A stretch of 64,000 nucleotides of DNA from Hermatobates lingyangjiaoensis. Lineage: Eukaryota > Arthropoda > Insecta > Hemiptera > Hermatobatidae. Under the pieces are notes generated by a model that searched no databases, had not been told where the DNA came from, and worked only from the letters and a program-made list of their open reading frames with translations. Each line of letters begins with the position of its first letter. Position 1 is the first letter of the stretch. Both the position numbers and the translations under genes were made by a program. The stretch is taken from the NCBI GenBank assembly GCA_026182355.1, contig JAPFBL010000084.1:11020001-11084000 (forward strand). The letters are read 5' to 3'. This document shows positions 57,423 to 64,000 of this stretch, piece after piece.

Positions 57423-57611
57423 AATGATCAAACCACAATAAGAAAATAGGAAAGCAAGACTAAGATCTTTCAACCGTAACAAGCGGTCTTCGTCAGAGTC
57501 AAAAACCCAACTGAGTCAGTTGGTTTTTTGACTCTGACGAAGACCGCTTGTTACGGTTGAAAGATCTTAGTCTTGTTTTCCCATTTTCTTATTGTGGTTT
57601 TGATCATTGAT
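57423..57611. mobile_element. Palindromic PLE pseudo-LTR pair, family P1
   Basis: Second nearly perfect palindrome of the 34217-34401 type, with arms of about 94 bp around CAACTGAGTCAGTTG. Both arms have intact P1 hammerhead motifs (57458-57500 minus, 57530-57572 plus). It is flanked by short (TA)n tracts and abuts a PLE N-terminal fragment. Confidence 0.85.
57530..57572 (+). ncRNA. Hammerhead ribozyme motif, family P1, intact
   Basis: GACT/AGTC stem I, CTGACGA, ACCG/CGGT stem II, GAA, AGATCT and T are all present. The mirror copy at 57458-57500 on the minus strand is also complete. Confidence 0.6.
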
Positions 57612-57618
57612 TATTATT

Positions 57619-57825
57619 TCACGTGTTAATGTGAAATCTTTTTATCGATATATATATTTTATTAAAAATTATGCTAATTTTAACTTTTGTTCTTTTCCGG
57701 GTTAATTTTTCAAGTTTTCTGCCTATGGATTTCCACCTTTCTGGTAAAATATAAAGTAATTCGCCAAAAGATTTATTCTTGAGTTCCATTTTTTTCACTA
57801 AACAAGTTTTAACCATAACAAACAA
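57619..57825 (-). pseudogene. PLE N-terminal ORF fragment
   Basis: Minus frame with ELLYILPERWKSIGRKLEKL and TKVKISIIFNKI. It has the same layout as 4393-4650 (basic helix, then a Phe-Asn motif) and runs into TA-rich DNA and the P1 palindrome. Upstream (57835-57880, minus) lies a CCTGAAGATGGTCAGAGC hairpin that looks like a ribozyme remnant without GAA. Confidence 0.5.
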
Positions 57826-57834
57826 ATTAACAAT

Positions 57835-58075
57835 ACATACAAATTATATGGTCAGCTCTGACCATCTTCAGGGACTAATAACTGAATCATCACAGAACTC
57901 AAATACAAAAATAAGAACTTTCTAAATTATTAACACAGTTATTAACATCTTAACGTAATAAGAAATATTTACATGAATTGAGTGGGAGGTTATACAGGTT
58001 ATAACGGTCCTCAGGGTTGTTATTAATTAAAAGTACTAACAAATTTGAAAATAATCAGGGATTGAACTTAATATC
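57835..58075 (-). mobile_element. PLE noncoding junction between C-terminal and N-terminal pieces
   Basis: On the minus strand this lies between a GIY-YIG C-terminal scrap (58076-58195) and an N-terminal ORF scrap (57619-57825). It contains the CTGAAGA, GGTCAGAGCTGACC hairpin (57848-57876). C-terminus, pseudo-LTR, N-terminus is the order expected in a tandem PLE array. Confidence 0.45.
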
Positions 58076-58195
58076 CTACGTTCCTGCATGCAGTTTTAAT
58101 ATTCTTGAGAAGCTCGTAGTCTGGTTGTTCAGGTTCGGCTTCTTTTCCCTTTTGCACAGCGCTTCCAGAATGTGTAGCCTTCTCAGGTCATTTTC
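58076..58195 (-). pseudogene. PLE endonuclease C-terminal fragment
   Basis: The minus strand reads LRRLHILEALCKREKKPNLN and then a stop after KLHAGT. It parallels LHLHILEALYIKEKIPSLNW at 61102-61250, the C-terminal helix region of PLE GIY-YIG proteins. Confidence 0.65.
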
Positions 58196-58244
58196 TTGAT
58201 AAAGTAATACAGTACAAATACGTACATAAATATATATATATACA

Positions 58245-58440
58245 AATATTGAGAACAGTATCAACCGTGCAATAGAAACAAAATTTAAGTTTAAATTCAA
58301 AACAAATTTTGAATGGTTGAATTATTTCTTATATTTTCTCTGTTTTGTAGGACTATGAAAAAGGTTTTAAATAAAAACCAAAACGTTGGCAATGAGAGTT
58401 TAATTCGAACCTGAAGAACTGACCGAGTTCTGATAAACTT
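58245..58440 (+). mobile_element. PLE pseudo-LTR-like sequence, family P2
   Basis: Collinear with 4095-4420 (CAATAGAAACAAAA, AACGTTGGCAATGAGAG, GAACCTGAAGAACTGACCGA). The degenerate hammerhead at 58350-58392 has the ACGT palindrome, but CAAAA in place of CGAAA. Confidence 0.6.
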
Positions 58441-58494
58441 TAATTTTGTATATATATATCAATGATCAAACCACAATAAGAAATGGGAAAACAA

Positions 58495-58537
58495 GACTAA
58501 GATATTTCAACCGTAACAAGCGGTCTTCGTCAAAGTC
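58495..58537 (-). ncRNA. P1 hammerhead motif, mutated copy
   Basis: Mirror of 60569-60611 with TTGACGA for CTGACGA and ATATCT for AGATCT, so it is predicted to be impaired while its twin is intact. Confidence 0.5.
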
Positions 58538-58706
58538 AAAAACCCAACTGAACACTAGATGCAGAAAACATCTGGTGAGGAGTTGAGAAGAGTGGGAGGG
58601 AAGAGTGGTATTTTAAAAGGGTGAAAGCACAGGAAAGGACTAATGTCCAGAAAGGGATGTTTGGGGAAACAAAGGAGTACAGTAAGAAAAAGTAAAAAAC
58701 TATCCG

Positions 58707-59425
58707 CTAGCTGTCAACCCTCTTTGAAGAGGCTATTGCCCTCGTGACGAAAGTATCAAGTTTGAAGAGACCGTTACTAATGTTTATAATATTAGATCTA
58801 TTAAATTTAATTAGAGACGATTCAATAATATTTCTTAACAACATTGATTTTTCATAGGTAATAAATTTAGCTCCTGTCCAATCAACATGATGATTTTCAT
58901 TTTTTATATGCAAGAATAAGGCACTACTGTTTTCCGGTCTACTTACGTTATATTGGTGTTGTTTTACACGTGTTTTTAATGATTTACCAGTTTGACCAAT
59001 ATAAATTTTATGGCAATTTTTGCACGGTATTTTATAAATACCAGCGGACTCCAATTCGCTTGGAGAGTTTTTTATTAACATATTACCCACGTTATTACGA
59101 TTAGAAAACACTATATTAAAATCAAGTTGTTTGGCTAATCTTGGAAGGGGGTCCAATGATTCGTGGTATGGCAAAACTATAGAATTTGATAATAAAAGGG
59201 GCTCTTTTGAAGTATTAGAGAAAGTTTTTTTAGCACCCTTCAAAGCTAAATCAATATAAGAAGAGGGGTATTTTAATGAAAGGGCAATTGACCTAATGTT
59301 ATTAATCTCTTCTTTAAGAAATTCTGGAGAGGAAACTCTTAAGGCTCTCAAAAACATATTTCTAAAAACAGAAATTTTAACATTTTTTGGATGCGATGAA
59401 TAAAAATGAACGTATGCAAGTACAT
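58707..59425 (-). pseudogene. PLE linker and GIY-YIG endonuclease, left arm, 5'-truncated
   Basis: An open minus-strand frame of about 240 codons. It begins at the arm edge with NVLAYVHFYSS, continues with SVFRNMFLRALRV, LKYPSSYIDLALKGAKKTFS and LPYHESLDPLPRLAKQLDF, then CKNCHKIYIGQTGKSLKTRV (CxxC then YIG; R of the nuclease core) and LFLHIKNENHHVDW. It ends FVTRAIASSKRVDS. PLE endonucleases open the target for target-primed reverse transcription. The frame is intact, unlike its twin, but lacks the RT, so it is not an autonomous gene. Confidence 0.85.
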
Positions 59426-59429
59426 TTGA

Positions 59430-59833
59430 GTACATTTGAGAGTAAAATGTTAAGCTCAATTTTGCCCAAAAATGTTAAATGGTATAGATATGTTGACGAT
59501 ATTCTTTGCATTTGTCCCAATTCTTTAAATAAAGTTGATTTCCTAACAAAATTGAATTCATTATTGCCGACAATCAAATTCACAATGGAAGAAGAAATAA
59601 GTGGTAATTTGCCCTTCTTGGATGTCCTGATCCATAGGTTACCTAATGAGTTACGCTTTAGTGTATATAGAAAACCTACGAATGTACTTGCATACGTTCA
59701 TTTTTATTCATCGTATCCAAAAAATGTTAAAATTTCTGTTTTTAGAAATATGTTTTTGAGAGCCTTAAGAGTTCCTCTCCAGAATTTCTTAAAGAAGAGA
59801 TTAATAACATTAGGTCAATTGCCCTTTCATTAA
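59430..59833 (+). pseudogene. PLE reverse transcriptase, C-terminal half
   Basis: The plus frame starts inside the element (the upstream ATG codons belong to the inverted arm). It reads FESKMLSSILPKNVKWYRYV, with the catalytic YVDD at 59489-59500, then ISGNLPFLDVLIHR and FSVYRKPTNVLAYVHFYSS, the typical PLE RT motifs D to E and thumb. A one-base deletion near 59775, not present in the left arm, shifts the frame after FLRALRV. The RT fingers and N-terminal domain are missing through 5' truncation. Confidence 0.9.
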
Positions 59834-59862
59834 AATACCCCTCTTCTTATATCGATTTAGCT

Positions 59863-60399
59863 TTGAAGGGTGCTAAAAAAACTTTCTCTAATACTTCAAA
59901 AGAGCCCCTTTTATTATCAAATTCTATAGTTTTGCCATACCACGAATCATTGGACCCCCATCCAAGATTAGCCAAACAACTTGATTTTAATATAGTGTTT
60001 TCTAATCGTAATAACGTGGGTAATATGTTAATAAAAAACTCTCCAAGCGAATTGGAGTCCGCTGGTATTTATAAAATACCGTGCAAAAATTGCCATAAAA
60101 TTTATATTGGTCAAACTGGTAAATCATTAAAAACACGTGTAAAACAACACCAATATAACGTAAGTAGACAGGAAAACAGTAGTGCCTTATTCTTGCATAT
60201 AAAAAATGAAAATCATCATATTGATTGGACAGGAGCTAAATTTATTACCTATGAAAAATCAATGTTGTTAAGAAATATTATTGAATCGTCTCTAATTAAA
60301 TTTAATAGATCTAATATTATAAACATTAGTAACGGTCTCTTCAAACTTGATACTTTCGTCACGAGGGCAATAGCCTCTTCAAAGAGGGTTGACAGCTAG
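59863..60399 (+). pseudogene. PLE GIY-YIG endonuclease, right arm
   Basis: This continues the RT after the one-base deletion. It starts KGAKKTFSNTSKEP and includes LPYHESLDPHPRLAKQLDF, CKNCHKIYIGQTGKSLKTRV, HIKNENHHIDW and the same C-terminus as the left arm. Only about three residues differ from the inverted twin (for example PHP for PLP, RQEN for RPEN, HHID for HHVD). The shared, near-identical sequence dates the inverted duplication as recent. Confidence 0.9.
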
Positions 60400-60568
60400 C
60401 GGATAGTTTTTTACTTTTTCTTACTGTACTCCTTTGTTTCCCCAAACATCCCTTTCTGGACATTAGTCCTTTCCTGTGCTTTCACCCTTTTAAAATACCA
60501 CTCTTCTCTCCCACTCTTCTCAACTCCTCACCAGATGTTTTCTGCATCTAGTGTTCAGTTGGGTTTTT

Positions 60569-60611
60569 GACTCTGACGAAGACCGCTTGTTACGGTTGAA
60601 AGATCTTAGTC
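60569..60611 (+). ncRNA. Hammerhead ribozyme motif, family P1, intact, in PLE 3' end
   Basis: Stem I GACT (60569-60572) and AGTC (60608-60611), core CTGACGA (60573-60579), stem II ACCG (60582-60585) and CGGT (60593-60596) around CTTGTTA, GAA (60598-60600), palindrome AGATCT (60601-60606), cleavage-position T (60607). It lies 170 bases after the GIY-YIG stop. The conserved boxes are all canonical. A short unpaired AG and T border stem II. Confidence 0.7.
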
Positions 60612-60648
60612 TTGTTTTCCCATTTCTTATTGTGGTTTGATCATTGAT

Positions 60649-60904
60649 TGTTGTTTCACGTGTTTATGTGAAATCTTTTTATATATATATATTCGTATAA
60701 ATGGGCAGCAAATCTTCTTCTAAAAAAATGTTGTTGAAGGCCACAGCGGCTTCAGTATTTACGATCTTTCTCAGTAATTGTTCCTTTTTTTTGAACACTT
60801 TCCGGTGTTGAACATTTAATTGGTGGAGTAACCCTAGGTACTAGGTACTAGGAGGTCCTAGGTACATTTTAACTACACAGTTTTTGAATACCTTTACTTA
60901 TCTA
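60649..60904. other. Spacer between PLE copies
   Basis: It starts with the conserved GTTTCACGTGTTTATGTGAA tail and a TA tract. It includes a CTAGGTA(C) short tandem at 60833-60865. No gene. Confidence 0.4.
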
Positions 60905-60908
60905 TATT

Positions 60909-60947
60909 ATATCAAGCTTTCGGCTCACATTAGCCATCATCAGGTAG
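60909..60947 (-). ncRNA. Hammerhead-like motif, family P8
   Basis: On the minus strand core CTGATGA (60937-60943), unpaired T, stem II GGCT/AGCC around a six-base loop, GAA, palindrome AGCT, T. Stem I is not well paired (one base pair, then mismatches), so activity of this copy is uncertain. It lies about 160 bases beyond the endonuclease stop, as in the other PLEs. Confidence 0.5.
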
Positions 60948-61101
60948 AAAACAAAACAGAAGGTACTGTACAAAGTAAAACCATATATAGCACTAAACTA
61001 AAGTAAAATGGAATAAAATTAGAATAGAAATTAAGCGATAAACAAGACTATAAATAACAAGTGATGCAAGGAAGGTTACAACCTGCTAGCGCTCCAAGCG
61101 C

Positions 61102-61480
61102 TCAGTCGGATGAATTAACATTATCACTTTTTATAAATTTAAAACTAGGGTTAATATTCCTAGAACTAGGAATGACAAACATATCATTAATTTGCCAATT
61201 TAGTGAGGGGATTTTTTCTTTAATATACAATGCCTCCAAAATATGTAAATGAAGGGGGTTTTTATTAGTAATGAGGACAGAAGTTCCATTCACTAGCATT
61301 TCCCTCGTTAGACGAGTACCATGTTCTTTCTCCATATGCATTTTTGGTGCTCCGGAAGATAGATGAAGTGCAAGACGCCTCGATAACTTCGTTGCAGTCA
61401 TCCCAATATATCGTGAGGGAAGGGATTCGCAGTTCCCTTGGGTGCATGAGAATTGATATATTAAGTGACTACGCTGAAGT
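61102..61480 (-). pseudogene. PLE GIY-YIG endonuclease fragment
   Basis: The minus strand reads CTQGNCESLPSRYIGMTATK, then LSRRLALHLSSGAPKMHME, LTREMLVNGTSVL, HLHILEALYIKEKIPSLNW and a stop after NVNSSD. The YIG, the following Arg and the HILEAL helix are PLE endonuclease features. The first cysteine motif is CxxxxC rather than CxxC. The RT is absent, so the gene is a 3' fragment. The frame is continuous from the linker to the stop. Confidence 0.8.
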
Positions 61481-61490
61481 TCGTAGTCAG

Positions 61491-61899
61491 CGAATATATT
61501 AATATATTTATATTAATATATATATATATATATTATAATATATAAATATATATTTTATGTTTCTTTATTGAAAGTTGTCTATGTCACTTTGTTTTAATTC
61601 AAGGTGATTTTCCTTTTAACTATGTTTGTAATGTTTTTCTTAATAAGATTCTCAACTTATTTTCATTAGCTCAATATGCTGATATTGTCAGTGTAAACAA
61701 TTTAAACAGTTTATGAAAATTAATTTTTTTATAGGGTGAAATTTATTTAACCTTGAAAATAAACGGTTCAGACATATTTTAACTGTTCTTGAAGTCAACA
61801 TTTTATTACATTATTAATACAATTATTTTATTGTTAAAATATCATTTATTATGATTCTTAGCCGTTGACATTATTGACTATAAATAATTTATTGGAGGC
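61491..61899. other. AT-rich spacer
   Basis: TA-rich tract at 61497-61555. No gene. Confidence 0.4.
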
Positions 61900-62045
61900 T
61901 TGCTTATTAAAACCCTTTGAGTGGGGATTTGGCGAGGAGGCTCTGCCGGATGGTGCGGCCACGTGCTGGGCGCGTGCCACCAAGATCCTCTCTCTGCCGC
62001 TTCCTAAGTAATAGCTTTCTCCCCTAGTCGCCTATCACTTAGTTC
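61900..62045. promoter_or_regulatory. Short GC-rich island, candidate regulatory element
   Basis: GC-rich core GGCGAGGAGGCTCTGCCGGA, then GGTGCGGCCACGTGCTGGGC with a CACGTG E-box and GCGCGTGCCACC. It stands out sharply from about 35% or lower GC flanks. No coding frame or repeat match. Confidence 0.33.
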
Positions 62046-63805
62046 TTCTTAATATTACAAATATTTATTGATGCAACCGAACAGATAACCAGTAACGAAC
62101 AGAATTATCTGAGGTTACATTTTTAATAAGTCTATTGTTCAACAATATATGACCTTGCACTAATGAACATTAAATTCAGGAAATTTAAAAAAAAAAATTG
62201 TGTAACGTGTAGTCATATTCGTTTTTATATTTTAAGTAATACCATATAAAACCCTGGTATAATTTGTTAAAATTATGGATAATTTTAAGTCATCAAGACC
62301 ATATTGATTTTAATTTTTGATGTTAGAAATCATAAGATCATTTTAAAACCGTAATGACAAATCATTGAGATTTGTTAAATGATGCCACACGAAGATTATT
62401 TACATCACTTTTGATAGACACCAACCAGACATGGAAGCCAAAAATGATCAAATACTGATTCAATGAATCCCAAAACATCTAAAGTCAGTCAAAATCTCGA
62501 AGTATCTACGTTTTATCGTCACTACGTTTTGTAGTAACCAACTACAATTTGAGCATTTGTATCTTAACATCAATTATGTGCAGTAAGTTAAAATTTATAT
62601 TAACATATTGGACATGTCTTAATACTTTTTTTTTAATATTTACACAACAAATTAACTGTTTGAATGAATGTACTTAATTTTTTTTTTTTAATATTTCAAG
62701 TCTAAAGAATCTTGTTTTAATACAGTTGCTGATAATTTCTTTTACATCACTATAAGTGAAGTACTATAGTAATAGTACTTAAGTAACTTAAGTAATCATT
62801 GAAAAATTAATTTTGCGAGTATTTACAAATTTTGAGGACCTCTGAGTCAATTTTTGACATTTTTTTCATTGGGTTTGTGAACATGCTAAGGGCTACTCCT
62901 TTTCGTTGAATAAGAAAAATACATCTTATACAGTAAATAAATTGTATAGTTTTAGGACGCTATTACTACAAAGTCCACTTTATTGCCTATTATGTGTTTT
63001 AGAATCATTTTTTTTCCCGTAGGAAAAAATTATTAGAATAGAATTACCTGATTTACGGTAATGTTGATGTTTATAATCGTTAAGTCTAACCAACAGAGGG
63101 ATTGACTCAAATGATCTTGCAAACACTGTCGAACTCGGCTCGTTGCGGTGTCTAATCCAGGTCAGGCTGGTCTCCTTTCTTCGTATGGTCAAGAAGAGTG
63201 CTTATAGGAACAGCAGTTAATCTTTTCATTATGTTACCTGGGGTACCTAGATCTTTACCATGGGGAATGACTCATATTCATTCTAGGATATGCAATGCTT
63301 CCTTCTCGGATAATCGAGGTTGTGCAGAATGAATACTAAGTGACAATTGTTTGTGTTTGGTAGGTGGTTGCGGCACAATTTTGTCAAATATTTTTCATGT
63401 TAAACGAATATGGTAATTTGTTAGGTAGATCAGGTCGATTAGGTTTTGATATATTACTGATGGCAAGATAATGATACTCCCATTAAACTATTTCTTAACA
63501 AAACCAAGTTTTACCATATAATATACCATAGTTAAATCAGTACTGTGCAATATATTATTTTCAAATAGAGATATAGCAGATCACAGTTATTAACGTCAGT
63601 TATGCAAGTTCTGGATGATTCAAATAAACCATGTATCTGTGGCAAGAAAGACGCGTTGCCGGATGATTCACCGAAGTGTTGACTACTGTTTTATAACATT
63701 TTATGCTAAGGCGGAGGTAAATGGTTTTTATGGTATATGCGTGTTCTTCTCACCAGAATAGCCTTTTTTAGGAAATTTTCAGTGAATAAGATTGGAAATA
63801 TTTCG
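62046..63805. other. AT-rich with decayed repeat A end
   Basis: At 62400-62560 the words ATCCCAAAACATCTAAAG and GTCAAAATCTCGAAGTATCT resemble the end of repeat A. A 70-codon minus frame at 62980-63192 has no domain I recognise. Nothing else. Confidence 0.35.
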
Positions 63806-64000
63806 AAGGTAGTCCAGTGGCTTACGTGCTCACCTATACCCATTCTGGATCTCTCAGAGGACGTTAAGCTGTCGGTCTCGAACCTGTACAATACCGAGCT
63901 TTCGCTAAAGATCGATCCATCTTTAAATAAATACACATGTGTTAGGTAAAATTTACGACTTCCAATGTGAAATGTTGTAATTATGCTGCATCACAAAGGG
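63806..64000 (+). mobile_element. SINE, cut by window end
   Basis: It begins with a box-A-like AGGTAGTCCAGTGGCTTACG (63807-63826), then the core CTCAGAGGACGTTAAGCTGT (about 63857) and GTCGGTCTCGAACCTG. The tail contains CGACTTCCAATGTGAAATG and CATCACAAAGGG. The B-box region of the head is deleted relative to the copy at 20405-20630. It may continue past the window. Confidence 0.7.

Larger units (their letters stand above)
58458..60648. mobile_element. PLE composite: giant inverted repeat around RT core
   Basis: The left arm (58458-59425, 968 bp) and right arm (59682-60648, 967 bp) are inverted copies with very few differences. Each contains the PLE linker, GIY-YIG endonuclease, 3' UTR and P1 pseudo-LTR with ribozyme. 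The unique 256-bp centre (59426-59681) encodes the RT palm with YVDD, in frame orientation with the right arm. The full-length order is thus RT to right end on the plus strand, with a second 3' half joined in reverse at the 5' truncation point. Short TA tracts flank both outer ends. Confidence 0.9.
60905..61490 (-). mobile_element. PLE 3' fragment, family P8
   Basis: On the minus strand: linker and endonuclease (61480 to 61102), 3' UTR, then a hammerhead-like motif (60947 to 60909). The RT is missing. The element family differs clearly from the composite to its left. Confidence 0.75.

Noticed and set aside
57848..57880. CTGAAGA plus GGTCAGAGCTGACC hairpin on the minus strand
   Set aside because: The GAA box is missing, so it is noted only as part of the PLE junction, not as a ribozyme.

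Overview
The window looks like about 64 kb of AT-rich intergenic or intronic DNA from an animal, most likely an arthropod and probably an insect. The case rests on the mix of mobile elements: a DD34D mariner, hAT, Helitrons with insect-style TCTCTATATA 5' ends, Jockey/I/R1-type non-LTR retrotransposons, tRNA-headed SINEs and many Penelope-like elements (PLEs). Long (TA)n and (TG)n tracts, and the lack of any compact operon-like coding, fit as well. I found no intact host protein-coding gene, rRNA, true tRNA or CRISPR array. Recognisable coding sequence is almost all transposon-derived and mostly broken.

Layout: 1-9.4 kb holds an unclassified long repeat (family A, several copies on both strands), short family-B repeats, two PLE remnants, one SINE and a perfect 62-bp tandem duplication. 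A 1.17-kb mariner lies at 11.7-12.9 kb. A Helitron with both termini (13.9-15.2 kb) is followed by a second Helitron helicase fragment broken by a GC-rich block (15.4-16.4 kb). From 17 to 30 kb there are a rearranged duplication, a SINE, a Jockey fragment, a second long copy of repeat A and another reverse transcriptase relic. A cluster of palindromic PLE ends next to (TA)n tracts occupies 30.7-35.3 kb. Two Helitron copies adjoin at 35.6-37.8 kb. Decayed RT, hAT and RT/RNase H elements lie at 40-47.4 kb, more Helitron pieces at 49.5-51.3 kb, and a small hAT element with an 8-bp target duplication at 54.2-55.0 kb. The stretch 55.6-61.5 kb is nearly continuous PLE material, with a 2.2-kb palindromic composite at its centre.

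The most interesting signal is a set of hammerhead-ribozyme-like motifs. The conserved boxes CTGANGA and GAA and a short palindrome (ACGT, AGCT, ACGCGT or AGATCT) recur in several unrelated PLE end families, on both strands, intact in some copies and decayed in others. Where PLE coding survives, the motif sits either just downstream of the GIY-YIG endonuclease or across the start of the N-terminal ORF. That matches the known biology of PLE pseudo-LTRs, but the number of families and decay stages in one window is unusual.

Between the repeats are about eight GC-richer, apparently single-copy islands of 150-500 bp with homeodomain-, TCF-, GATA-, E-box- or nuclear-receptor-like words. They are candidate conserved regulatory elements and would suit a gene desert around a developmental gene. 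That is inference from base composition and motifs only.
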